64,000 nucleotides of DNA, from contig NW_020312009.1 in the NCBI RefSeq assembly GCF_003144115.1, positions 62,001 to 126,000 on the forward strand. The letters run 5' to 3'. Position 1 is the stretch's first letter, and every line of letters begins with the position of its first letter. Source of the DNA: Tilletiopsis washingtonensis (lineage: Eukaryota > Basidiomycota > Exobasidiomycetes > Entylomatales). Below are positions 40,562 to 52,158 of this stretch, piece by piece. The notes beneath the pieces were generated by a model. That model was not told the DNA's origin, ran no database searches, and saw only the letters and a program-made list of their open reading frames with translations. A program made the position numbers and the translations under genes.

Positions 40562-42061
40562 GGTGGGTGAGGTGAAGGAGTGTGTGGTGCGCAGGGAAGC
40601 GAGCGGCGCCCGGGATCAACCCGAGACAGAGAGAAGGAGTGCGGATGGTGAATGGAGAGGAGCAGCTGGCGGACGCGGAGGCCGGCAGCAGGTGCCAGCA
40701 GCAGGACGCCGCACGCCGACGACGCAACACTCGCTCCGCCGCATCCCTCGCAGCTGCGGCGATGTCTGCTGCTGCATCTGGGTGCTGCAGTGCGGCCGGC
40801 GAGGAGGCAGCGCCGGCACATCGGATGCCCAGCGAGGCCTCCGACCTGCCCCATCGGGCGGAGTCGACGGCGAGGGCGCGCATCTCGGAGGATGCACCGC
40901 TGCGCTGCTGCTGCCATGCTGCCGCCGCCTGCGCCGCGCCGGCGATTTTGTTGATTGGCCGGCGCCGCGGCGCTTCTGCCGCGCCGCCGCGCGCGAAGGA
41001 CGATCTGCTGTGGCTTGCCGCGCCTGCCAGGGGCTCGCACAGGCATGCCTCCGTGAGCCTTGCCGCGGAGCCGGGCCAGCGCGCACACTCAAAGCGCAGA
41101 AAGGCTTTGCGAGGGCTGCCTCTCGGCGTGGCCCGGACCGCATCCCGGTGTGCGCAGCCTTCGCGAGTGGATGCTCGAGCCAAGGCGCAGCGCGCTGCAG
41201 GCACACGCGGCCGCAGCGGCGCGTAGACGACGTGCAACACGCAGCGGGCGCAACGGCCACGCAGCGACCCCTCAGCGCGAGGCCGCTGCGCTCGCGTGTC
41301 GCAGGCTCGCAGCAGCGGCATGCGCCAAGCCCTGCCTCGTACGGGCGACAGCAGCAGGCGCAGATCCAGATCGCATCCTCTACCTCGCCGCTGCAGACCA
41401 TCGCAAACTTCGCGGACAAGCTCAAGGCTGGACCAGGAGCTGTGCCTCCGCGGCCGCGGCGCGTGGGAATGGCAGGCGGGCCACCGGCATGGCCATGCTT
41501 CCTGCTGCCACGCTTCGGCGCACCGGCCGCACCAGAGGCGCTCGCCAGTCCAACCGAGGCTGCGGCCAGCTCGATGCTCGCTGCGCTGCCTCCCGGCGCT
41601 GCGCCTGGCGACGTCGTGAGGAGCGAGGGCTGCCTTCGCGTGGGAACAGGCATCGCTGTCACGTGCAGCACCCTGCTGTGTGCGCCAGCCGTGACGTCAC
41701 AGGCGTGTGGAGGCGCGGGAAGAAGCCGTCGGCGCGAGCACCGCGCATCCGCAGCGAGCCGTCACCGCCCGCAGCCGGCGCCTCGCTTGGCAGCCGCGCA
41801 GGCCTCGCCGTCAGCGGCAGCGGCAGCTTGCGACGCTCACGCGGGCTCGTGCGTGCAGGGTGCGATGGCGAGCGAGGCGCACTGCAGCTGGCAGCGAGCG
41901 CGACAAGAGCGAAGGGTGCGACGGCGCGCGGCACAGCGTCGTGCGCTGCAGCGGTGCGTGCTAAGTCAGCACAGGCCACGCTGCGGGTGCCTCAAGATGC
42001 ATGCTCGGGCGCGGCCGAAGCGACGTCGCTCTGCATCCCGCACCGCCCTCCACGCCCCGCC
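40562..42061. other. 1.5-kb intergenic region with one coding-like patch
   Basis: It lies between the divergent starts of the glucanase and the Bli-3-like gene. Most open frames translate to Arg/Cys/Ala-rich sequence of no meaning. One stretch on the + strand (about 41363-41625) is more protein-like (QIQIASSTSPLQTIANFADK, then Pro/Ala-rich) and ends at a possible GTGAGG donor. I could not connect it to a start, a stop or a family, so I do not call a gene. Confidence 0.4.
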
Positions 42062-43176
42062 ATGTCTGTGCTTCGCCCCTCTGCTGCGCGCCTGCTGCCT
42101 GTGCCGGCGCTGCGCCGCGCCGCCGCATCGCCGCTGCCTCGAGTCGCGCCGCCCGTGCGCGCGACACTTGCCTCCGCTCCACCACACCACCGCACCCTCA
42201 CCACCACACACCGCACCATGTCTACCACGCACCAGACCGCCGACCCCACCGCGCAGAAGGCCGCCGCGCAGGCCGACCACAGCGGCCTCGACCCCAAGCA
42301 GAAGCTCGACGCGCTCAAGGAGCTCGTCGCCGCCACGCAGACGTGCATGCTCACCAGCCAGACGCCCGAGGGCCGCCTGGCGTCGCGCGCCATGCACGCC
42401 GCCGCGCTCGAGGGACCGGGTGAGTGCATGCGAGGGGGCCCATGCGCTGGCGCAGCAGGGCCTCTGCGGTGGCACGCCGCGTGGCAGCACACTGACACCG
42501 CCGCCAGTCTTCCGCTTCTACACCAACACCGAGAGCGGCAAGGTCGACGACCTCGAGAGCCACCCCGAGGTCAACATCTCGTACGTCGGCAAGGACGGCC
42601 AGTCGTGGGCCAGCGTCAGCGGCCGCGCCAAGATCAACACGGACCGCGGCGCCGTCAAGAAGCACTGGAGCAGCGCGCTCAAGGCGTGGTTCGGTGCGTG
42701 GTGCGCGTGTGTGCGCCGTGCTGCATCGGCTGACCCTCTTCTACAGACAACAAGAAGGACGGCAAGCACACCGGCGACGAGAACGACCCGCGTGTCGCGC
42801 TCATCGACGTGCACCCGACCGAGATCCGCCTGTACAACGTGAGCAGCCGTGTGCAGTCTGGGCGTAGAGGCAGCTGTGTCCGAGCGTGTCCTGCTCTCAG
42901 CTCTCTGGCTTGCAGTGCTGCGCTTGGCCGCTTCTGCCCTCGCTGTTCCGGCCTCTCCCCGTCACGGCTGACGCGTGGCCTTACAGTCCGAGGGCAAGTT
43001 CTCCACGGCCATCAGCGCCGCCAAGGCGGCCGTGACCGGCGGCGTCGCTGCGCCCGGCAAGCTCATCATCCTCAACGAGTCTGAGGTGTGTGCCGCTGGC
43101 CGCCCAGACGTGGACATGCACTGACCGCTGCCCTCTGCAGCTGTCCGTCCTCGCCACGCACTTCACGGGCGCCTGA
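42062..43176 (+). CDS. Bli-3-like FMN-binding split-barrel protein (pyridoxamine 5'-phosphate oxidase fold)
   Basis: Five exons (42062-42419, 42508-42693, 42747-42838, 42987-43085, 43141-43176) join in phase to 256 residues. The core reads KLDALKELVAATQTCMLTSQ, RLASRAMHAA, FRFYTNTESGKVDDLESHPEVNISYVGKDGQSWASVSGRA, then W, HP-EIRLYN, and ends LSVLATHFTGA. This matches the fungal Bli-3 (blue-light-induced) group of general-stress FMN-binding proteins; a biochemical role is not established. The first ~52 residues are rich in Arg/Ala/Pro/His with no acids and look like a mitochondrial presequence. A second ATG at 42218 (MSTTHQTADP) would give the core without it, so two compartments are possible. 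The third intron is 148 nt. Confidence 0.85.
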
Positions 43177-43649
43177 GCGGCACGCTCCGGGCCCTTTACG
43201 TCATGTAATGAACTCTAATCCAGCCTCGATGTGATGCGACTGCTGCGTGACGCCTGCCGAGGCATGCCTGCCATTCGGCGTCGCTGACAAGTGTGCTGCT
43301 GGCAACCACCGCGTCTCGGAGCGGGCTGCTTGCGCAGCTGGCCGGGCTCGTTTTTACACCTCGCTCGTCGGAGGGGCTGGCCGGCGCTGCTGAGCGAGCT
43401 TGGTGAGGTGGCTGCCGGAGTGCGCCCGCGGCACCGGCGCCGTGGCAGCGTGGGAATGGCCGTGCGCGAAAAGTGACACAGGCGCCGTGCCGGGGCGCAG
43501 CGAGCCAGGTGCGCAGGCCAGCAGCTGCTTGCTGCCCTTCTCGCTGCTGCGTGCGCTGACTCGAGGCTGCCTCTCTACCACGCCATCGCGAGTGGTCGAC
43601 ACACGAGCAGCACGTCCGCCTCGTCACGCACACCACCTCTTCGCCCGCG
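43177..43649. other. Intergenic region between the Bli-3-like and AMP deaminase genes
   Basis: This is 473 bp. The first ~40 bp (TACGTCATGTAATGAACTC) are AT-richer and probably hold 3'-end signals of the upstream gene; the rest would be the AMP deaminase promoter. No gene or repeat is seen. Confidence 0.45.
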
Positions 43650-46600
43650 ATGTGTGGCCGCGCACCCCCCGCCGGCCTGCCGCAGCACCTCTCCTCCTCG
43701 TCGCCGTACGGCGGCTCGCCCTACTCCTCGCCCGCGCTGTCCGAGGACGAGGGTGCCTCTGCGCCCGCCGGCCAGCAGCCTCGCTCGCGCGCCCGCTCGC
43801 CGCAGCACTCGCTCGGCCCCAATGCCGCCTCGCTGGCGTCGGCCATGGCCGGCGGCCCGCCGCCCGAGACGCCGCCGGTGAGCCGCAGCGAGCAGAGCTA
43901 CTACTCGGAGCAGGACGAGAAGCGCCTGCACGAGGGCGACAGCCGCTTCTGGGCGCACCAGCCGCACGCACACGCCGCCATGGCGCCCACACACGCAGAC
44001 GAGGGCGCCGAGAGCGCCGACGGCCCAGGCGCTGCCGACGACACGGGCGCCCTCGCCGACGGCCTGGCGCGCAGCCATCTTGCCGGGCGCAACGCCGACC
44101 TCGACCGCGCTGCAGACGGCACGTACGTCGCGCCGCCGCACGTCGCTCAGCTGCCTTCGTCGGCGCCGCCAGCCGCATCTGCCTCGCCGCCGGTGACACC
44201 CGGCTCGAGCAGCCTTGCAGGCCCCCACGGGCGCTTCGCCGCCTCGCCGGCCGAGGCGGCTGCTGCGCTGGCGGGCATGGGTGCCGTGGCTACGGGTGCT
44301 GCTGGTCCGAGCGCCGCACCAGCCAGTGCGCCGACAGCCAACGGTCCGCTGCCAAATGCGACCGAGGAGCTCACGTCCGAGCTGCGCGCGCTCTATGCCA
44401 ACCTGCAGCGCTGTGCCGAGCTGCGCGACAAGTACATGGGCGTCTCGCTGCAGGCCAACCTAGCGGACAATCCGAAGAACTGGGATGCAGAGCACTGCGA
44501 GCGCGAGTCGAAGCGCAGAGGGCAGCGGACCGAGGCCTCGAAGCGCGCAGACGCTCGTGACGACACGGGCACGCCGGAGGGCAGCATCGTCGTCGACGGC
44601 GCAGCGCTCGACGCCAAGGGCCAGCCGAAGCCCTGGCGCATCTATCCCTCGCCGCCACGGCCGCACTGGGAGCTCTTCCACCCGCCGCCAGCGAGCTCCT
44701 TCGTGTCGCGGCCGACCTCGGTAAACCCGCTGCCGCCAGCTCAGCCGCCTGCGTCGCCGGCAAACGCGACTGCGGCGCAGGCGCTGCTGGAGAGCACCGG
44801 CGGCAAGCCGGGCGTCTTCCGCAGCCAGGACACGCAGCTGCCGCCCGTGCACACTGTGCAAGGACGCGAGGTGCACTCGGGCATGGACCCGTCGGGCGTG
44901 TTTCAGGTCTGGCTCTCCGACCCGGACTTCACGCCGACCGACGACGTGCCGCACCCGACGCCCATCTTCAAGATCCCGAGCATCCGCGAGTATTTCCGCG
45001 ACCTCGACTTTCTGCTGGGCGTCATCTCCGACGGGCCGACGAAGAGCTTTGCATGGCGCCGGCTCAAGTACCTCGAGAGCAAGTGGAACCTGTACTTTCT
45101 GCTCAACGAGTACCGCGAGCTGGCGGACATGAAGCGTGTGCCGCACCGGTGAGTCGCGCCGGCGTCGCTGCTGCGCCTGTCGCCCGGCTGACAGGCCGTC
45201 CAGCGACTTCTACAACGTGCGCAAGGTCGACACGCACGTGCATCACAGCGCCAGCATGAACCAGAAGCACCTGCTGCGCTTCATCAAGGCGAAGATCAAG
45301 CGACACCCCGACGTGAGCAGGATGCATGTCGGCCTGCAGCGCCACGCTCTGACCGGCCTGCCGCACAGGATGTTGTCATCTTCCGTGACGGCGCGCACTT
45401 GACGCTGCAGCAGGTGTTCGAGTCGCTGAACCTCACTGCGTACGACCTCTCCATCGACACGCTCGACATGCACGCGCACCAGGATGCCTTCCACCGTGAG
45501 GCACGCTGCGGCCCCCCACGCCCTCGCCCCCCGCTGACGCTGCCGCAGGCTTCGACAAGTTCAATCTCAAGTACAACCCGATCGGCGAGTCGCGTCTGCG
45601 CGAGATCTTCCTCAAGACGGACAACTTCATCCACGGGCGCTACCTGGCCGAGATTACAAAGGAGCTCATGGCCGATCTGGAGCAGAGCAAGTATCAGATG
45701 GCCGAGTATCGCATCTCCATCTACGGCCGCAGCCGCGGCGAGTGGGACAAGCTGGCGGCGTGGATCGTCGACAACGAGCTCTTCAGCCCGAATGTGCGGT
45801 GGCTCATCCAGGTGCCGCGCCTGTACGAGGTGTACAAGGCCAACGGCACGGTGGACAACTTCGAGCAGGTCATCGAGAGTGAGTGCAGCGGCATGCCCTC
45901 GTGCCCCTCCGTGCTCTGACCGCCGCGCCCGACAGACGTCTTCGGCCCCCTCTTCGAGGTCACGCGCGACCCCAGCTCGCACCCGAAGCTGCACATCTTC
46001 CTGCAGCGCGTCATTGGCTTCGATGTGGTGGACGACGAGTCAAAGCAGGAGCGCCGCATCCACCGCAAGTTTCCCGTGCCTCGCCTGTGGAACTACAAGC
46101 AGAGCCCGCCGTACAACTACTGGTGCGCTGGCGAGTCGCGCGCGCTCCGCTTGGCTTGCTGCTGATGACGCTGCGGCGGCAGGATGTACTACATGTTCGC
46201 CAACATGTCGAGCCTCAACTCGTGGCGGCGGATGCGCGGCTTCAGTGCGTGCGCAGAGGGGCGAGGGCTCGACACCGCGCGCTGACGCCTCTGCACAGAC
46301 ACCTTCGTGCTGCGCCCGCACGCCGGCGAGGCGGGCGACACGGACCACATGGCCGCCGCCTTTCTCACGTCGCAGTCGATCTCGCACGGCATTCTGCTGC
46401 GCAAGGTCCCTGCGCTGCAGTATCTCTACTACGTGAGTGAGGGGGAGCGAGGCGCAGGTCGCCTGCCGCTCACCTCTGCCGCACTCCAGCTCAAGCAGGT
46501 CGGCATGGCCATGTCGCCGCTGAGCAACAACGCCCTCTTCCTCTCGTACGAGCGCAACCCGTTCCCGAGCTTCCTGCGCATGGGCATGAACGTGTCGATC

Positions 46601-47192
46601 AGCACCGACGACCCGCTGCAGTTCCACCTCTCCAAGGAGCCGCTGCTGGAGGAGTACAGCGTGGCGACGCAGATCTACAAGCTCACGCCCTCCGGTGCGT
46701 CAGCCATGCCACCGTCTCTGCGCCATTGCAGCTCACCCGTGCGCCTTCGCAGACATGTGCGAGCTGGCGCGCAACAGCGTGCTGCAGTCGGGCTGGGAGA
46801 TGGAGCTGAAGCGCCACTGGCTCGGGCCGGACTTCTACCAGCCGGGCCCGCGCGGCAACGTCGTGGCCAAGAGCAACGTGCCCGACATCCGCCTGCGCTT
46901 CCGCGAGGAGACGCTGCGCGAGGAGCAGGACCTCATCTGGCGCTTCGGACATGCAGAGTCTGCGCAGCCAGAACTCAGCCCGGCCGCTGGCGCACCAGCG
47001 TCAGTCGCTCCTCCCTCGGCTGTCGCAGCGGCAGCCGTCGACAGCGCACTGGACCCCACGAGCTTCCCCGGCATCCACCGCGTCAGCGATCGCGCCAAGG
47101 TGCGGCGCGCCTCGGAGCACGACGGGCGCGAGGCGGCACTGAGTGCGCTGTCCTCGAGCAAGTCTGCTGCGGAGCAGGAGCAGCAACCCTAG
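43650..47192 (+). CDS. AMD1: AMP deaminase
   Basis: Nine exons (43650-45148, 45204-45312, 45369-45495, 45549-45878, 45936-46122, 46183-46244, 46299-46432, 46490-46694, 46753-47192) join in phase to 1030 residues. A Ser/Ala/Pro N-terminus of ~400 residues precedes the conserved region ([30 protein letters not shown]). Catalytic motifs are intact: zinc ligands in [18 protein letters not shown] (H511, H513), [32 protein letters not shown] and [11 protein letters not shown] (D856-D857). The enzyme converts AMP to IMP with release of ammonia and balances adenylate pools. A C-terminal Ala/Ser/Pro tail of ~80 residues is less conserved. The seventh intron (46433-46489, 57 nt) is a multiple of three with no in-frame stop. 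Convergent with the Yfh7-like gene, only 50 bp between stops. Confidence 0.95.
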
Positions 47193-47242
47193 ACCACATA
47201 TCGCGCCATCTTGCGCTTCCTCGCATTGCATTCTATTTGTCA

Positions 47243-48128
47243 CTACTCTTGCCCTCGCCAGTACTCATCGTCGACGCTGTGTATCCGCAGCGCCGGCTCG
47301 AGCGTGTTCTGCAGCAGGAAGCGGCCGTTTGGCAGGTCATTATTGTCGGCTGGCAGACACGGGCTGAGCGTCAGTCTGTCGTCGAGGGCCGTTCTGCTGC
47401 AAGCGCTCACCTCGCCAGCGTGCTTCTTCTGCGTCCCGTGCGACACCAGTGCGCACATGCCGCTCGATCAGCCGTTCCCGCGCCCGCTCCTCGTCGATGC
47501 TCAGTACCCATCTGAGATCGAGGGCCTCTGCCGCGGCACTCCACGGCGGTAGCGCCACATTACAGTACAGGCCCTCGAAGAGCAGCACGCGGACATCGGC
47601 CGGCACGGCCAGGGCGCCGGGCTGAGGATCGGCCAGCGAGTGGGAGAAGGTGGGCGCATGGTGTGGGTCTGCGTCTGCCTTTGCACTGCGCAGTGCAAGC
47701 ACAAAGTCGGCGAACGCCTGCTGCCAAGTCAGATGTCGAAATGCAGCACAGGCGTCGCTCGTTCGCTCACTTTGCCGTCGAACGTCCACTCTGCGCCCCG
47801 CTTGTCCCGCGCCAGCTGCGGATCGTCCATGGCGGCAAGGTGCGCCTTGGACAGGTGCCAGCCGTCCATGGGCACGACCATGGCCAGCGGCACGCCCTGG
47901 GCTCCGTGGCCGCAAGTCCGCGTGTCGTTGAGGCGCTGCACGACTGCTCGTGCGAGCGACGACTTGCCCGAACCCGGCACGCCCGAGAGGCCGATGAGCA
48001 GGCGCGAAGTCGAGGGCGCCCTGCGGCAGCTCGTCAGTCGGCTCGCAGCGCGGCCGCAGTGCAGCTGAAGCTCACCTATCGAGGCACTCGAGCACCTGCG
48101 CGACCAGCCGGTCCACCTGTGCGTCCAT
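47243..48128 (-). CDS. Yfh7/uridine-kinase-like P-loop kinase
   Basis: Four exons (47243-47349, 47411-47720, 47771-48020, 48076-48128) join in phase to 239 residues. The P-loop [21 protein letters not shown] (GK at 36-37) is followed by [31 protein letters not shown], then [44 protein letters not shown] and a short C-terminal segment ending [12 protein letters not shown]. The DGWH motif, the LLFEGLY strand and the lid RERLIERH place it with Yfh7 and the uridine kinase/phosphoribulokinase group of nucleoside-type kinases; the substrate of Yfh7 is unknown. The acceptor before exon 3 is a NAGNAG (47718-47723), so the protein may carry or lack one Gln. Divergent from PMS1 across 212 bp. Confidence 0.82.
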
Positions 48129-48340
48129 GGCTTGCGAATTCGATGCGGCGGATGTGGGCGAGAAGGAAGCTGCGGCGCCGAGTGGAGGTGCCCGGGCAGG
48201 CGCCGTCGTCGTGCCGCGGCTCCTCTGTTCCCACGCGCGCACTCTACGCGTGCCGCGACGCGGCGCGGCGGCCTCGCTTTCGGGTGTTGGACTCGCGCCG
48301 CTCTCTGCTTCCCGCTCCCGCTCCCACATCCCGGTCGGCC

Positions 48341-51300
48341 ATGCCCTTTGCGCCCTTCACACCTACAGCCTCGGCGCGCGTGGCTGCAGCACGGCCCAGT
48401 CACCAGCCTGGCCGCAGTCTCGACTACCCCTCGGCTGAGGCTGGGCCCTCGTCTCGTCCCGCCGCCGCGCCGGGCGCCATCCAGGCCATCCCGCGCAGCG
48501 ATGTGCACCGCATCACCAGCGGACAGGTCGTGCTGGACCTGCAGGGCGCGGTCAAGGAGCTGGTGGAGAACGCGCTGGATGCGGGCGCCTCGAACATCGG
48601 TGAGTCGACGCATTGTCGCCTGCGTCTGTGCTGTCCGGCAGACTGACGGCGCTGCGTCGGCAGAGGTGCGGTTCAGGGACTACGGCGCAGAGGCCATCGA
48701 GGTCGTCGACAACGGCAGCGGCATCGCGCCGGAGAACTATGCCGGAGTCGGTGAGCTGCGGCCGCGCGTGGCATGGCAGCCCAGATGCTGAGCTCAGCCC
48801 CTCGCAGCACTCAAGCACCACACGAGCAAGCTGTCGTCCTTCGACGACCTCGCTGGCGTGCGCACATTTGGCTTCCGCGGCGAGGCACTCTCCAGTCTCT
48901 GCGCTCTCGGCAAGGTGCAGATCATCACTGCCACGAAAGAGGACGCGCCGATGGGCACTGTGCTGGAACTGGGTCCAGACGGGCAGGTGTCAAGCAGCGA
49001 CGGCAAGGCAGCGCGGCAGGTGAGCTAGCGCTAGGCAGTGCCAGGTCAGGCTTGCGCCAGAGCGCTGACGGCTCGGGCAGCGCGGCACGACTGTCGTCGT
49101 CGAGGGGCTCTTCCACTCGCTGCCAGTCCGCCGACGCGAATTCGAGAAGAATTTGAAGCGCGAGTATGGCAAGGCGCAGGCGCTGTTGCAGGCGTATGCC
49201 TTGATCAGCAAGGGCGTCAGGTGGAGCGCAAGCAACACGCCGAAAGGCGGGTGAGTGGCATGACCAGTGGGGTGTTCATACGCCTCTGACCTGACCTGGC
49301 TTGCAGACGCAAAGCAGCTTCGCTCTCGGTCGTCTCTGCCTCGGGTCCGAAGTATCTTGGCGCCAACGCCACGGCTCTGTTCGGGCCTCGCGTAGCGAAC
49401 ACGCTCGATCCGTTCGAGCTCACCCTCGAGCTGCCGCGGGCGCGGGCTCGCGTCGCACAGACTCAGCCTCGGCCGCCCAAGCGTCGCCGTCTAAACGCAG
49501 CATCGAGTGATGCAGGCACAGACAGCGACGATGAGCGCGACGCTGTGCCGGCCGACGATGCGGCGGAGGAGAGCGACAGCGAGCCAGGCGAGTCGTTCCG
49601 CGTCAGCGGACTGATCTCGCGGCCCGAACACGGCTGTGGCCGCTCCTCGACCGACAAGCTCTTTCTCTACCTCAACGGGCGGCCATGGGACAACACGCGC
49701 CTGACGCGGGCATTTGCTGAAGTCTACCGCACATTCACCGGCCAGCAGCCCATGGTCGTGGCGGACTTTCACATCGACGGCAATCGCTACGACGTGAACG
49801 TAAGCCCCGATAAGCGGACGATGCTGGTGCACGACGAGGCGGCCATCGTTGAACAGCTGAAGGTGGGTCGTGCGATAGCACCCGGCGGTCCGGACAAATC
49901 GGCTGACTGCCCTCCAGATCCAGCTCGAGGCTCTCTTCTCGCCGTCGCGCGGGACGTTTGCCATTGCGGGCGCCCTCGGGGCTCCCAGCAGAGCAGCAGC
50001 CCAGTCAAAGCTGGCATTCGCGGCCACGACCAAGTCGTACGCGGCCCTCGTGCGTCCGCAAGAAGACGCTTCGGCGGCAGCTGCGTCGGATGCTGAGATG
50101 GAGGAGGCCGGCGAGGCTCAAGCCGAAACGCCAGCGCCTGCAAGTCCGGCTCCACCATCTCCGACGCTCGGTGCGAGTCGAGCCAGAGCGGACTCTGCTG
50201 CGTCCAACGAGTCCGCAAGCGACCCGAGCAGCGACTTGCCCACTGCGTCTGCGCTCTGGCGATCGGTAGTCCGACCCGTGCGGCCCGAGGGCGGCAGCGT
50301 TGCCGCCCCACACTGTGCAGTCGCTGCGCTGGAGCAGCCCACCTCCGAGCAGGGAGACGACGAAGCACAAGCTCCTCCGTCGCCAGGCTCGAGCCAGCCG
50401 GACGTCGTGATGGCATCCGAGCCGCGACGCGCCAGCTCCCCGCCGAATGAGCCAGTGCTGGACACGACTAGGGCCTCGTGGTCGCCAGTCCGGCGGACAG
50501 TTCGAGCCGATGACGCTCCATCCCGACGAGATAACCTTGCTGCAGGCAGAGCAAAGTCACCGATTACGCAAGTGCGGCTGACGGCGCCGTCCGTCTCGTC
50601 TGCCGCGCTGCGCTCGCAGCTGGCGGACTCGCTGCGTGGCTTCGCCAGGCCCGGCACTCAAGTCGGAGCATTGCATGCCGAGGCCACCGAGGCGGAGCTC
50701 GAGTATCGCGAGAGCATGCCGCCCAGCAGCGAGGACGACGAAGAGCATGCCGAGGCGGCGGCGGCGCCAAATGCAGCGAGCGAGCAGCAGCAAGTGACAG
50801 AGGAGATTCTTGCTGTCGATGTAGACGAGGACGAGGATGCGGCGGAGCGTGGTCGACACCTGGCAGCGCTGGAGGAAGCTGCCGAACAGCCTGCTGTGCC
50901 GACAGCAGCACGCGCGTGGCGGGATGAGATGCCGAACGTCGATGCGGCATCGGCCGAAGACGAGACGCCGCTTCCGTTCGATCTCGACGTGCTGCGAGCG
51001 CGCGTACAGAGCAAGGCGAGGCGTCTGGCAAACGTCCGGGCCAGAGACGCAGCGAGCGAGCGCGATGCGGCCAAGCGCATCACGGGCGCCGGCATTGCAG
51101 CACAGGATGCCGGACAAGTCGAGAGGGAGCTGAGCCGCGTCATCAGCAAGCGCGACTTCACCAGCATGACGGTCGCCGGCCAGTTCAACCTCGGCTTCAT
51201 CATTGCGCGCCGGCGGCCGGCCATGACAGACGCCGACACGACCGACGGAGACCTGGCCGGCCAGATGGACGACCTCTTCATCGTCGACCAGCACGCCGCG

Positions 51301-52128
51301 GACGAGAAGTACAACTTCGAGATGCTGCAGCGCGAGACTAAGATCCGCTCGCAGCAGCTCATCAGGTGAGGCTCTCCCGCACTGTGACCCCGCGCCTCGT
51401 GGCTGACGCTTGTTGCTGCGCCGTGCCCAGTCCACGCACGCTCGAACTGTCGCCTTCCGACGAGCTCGTTGCGGCAGAGCACGTCGAGACGCTGCGCGCA
51501 AACGGCTTTGACATCGTCGTCGACGACGAGTCACCGCCCGGCTCGCGTGTCAAGCTGCTCTCGCAGCCCGTCAGCGCCAAGATCGTCTTTGGCGTGCGAG
51601 GTGCGTGTCCTCGACTCCGCAGGGGGGCTCCCGACGCTGCTTGAGCTGATCTCTGTCTCTCTCGCGTCAGACCTCGAGGAGCTACTGCATCTGCTGCGCG
51701 ACGTGGCCCCCGCCGTGGCGGGCGAGATCCGCTGCTCCAAGGTGCGCGCCATGCACGCCTCGCGCGCCTGTCGGCGCTCCGTCATGGTCGGCACGGCGCT
51801 GTCGGCGCGGCAGATGAGCAAGATTCTGCTGCACTTTAGCACGCTCGACCAGCCTTGGGTGCGTCGTCGCCCCTGACGAGAACGCGCGCCCTGCTCTGCG
51901 ACCACTGCTGACCTTCTGCTTGCGTCCCGCAGAACTGCCCGCATGGCCGGTGAGAGGTCCAGAGGCTTGGCCTGGCAAGTGCACACGCTAACGCTCTCTC
52001 TCTGCAGTCCGACGCTCCGGCACCTCGCCGATCTGCGCACCGTCAAGACTGCAGCGCGCGACAGCACCGGCGCGCAGCGCTTTGCGCAGCGGCCCGTCGA
52101 CTGGAGCGTGCTTGGCAGCCTCAGCTAG
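48341..52128 (+). CDS. PMS1: DNA mismatch repair MutL homologue PMS1 (PMS2-type endonuclease)
   Basis: Ten exons (48341-48599, 48664-48750, 48808-49019, 49081-49250, 49307-49862, 49918-51365, 51431-51600, 51671-51858, 51933-51949, 52008-52128) join in phase to 1075 residues. The GHKL ATPase motifs are intact: [34 protein letters not shown] and [21 protein letters not shown]. After a long acidic Ser-rich linker comes the dimerisation/nuclease domain with [12 protein letters not shown], the metal-binding [12 protein letters not shown] (from D885), [12 protein letters not shown] and the CPHGRP motif split between a 17-nt exon and the last exon. PMS1 pairs with MLH1 and nicks the strand carrying a mismatch. 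The linker is longer than in yeast. Convergent with HADH with 30 bp between stops. Confidence 0.96.
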
Positions 52129-52158
52129 CGCCTCGTTGAGCAAGCATACCCATTGCAT

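Noticed and set aside
40257-42842. An 861-codon + strand frame spanning GH5 antisense, spacer and Bli-3 gene
   Set aside because: It crosses two real genes in wrong frames. Only the short patch at 41363-41625 looked protein-like and is kept as a finding.
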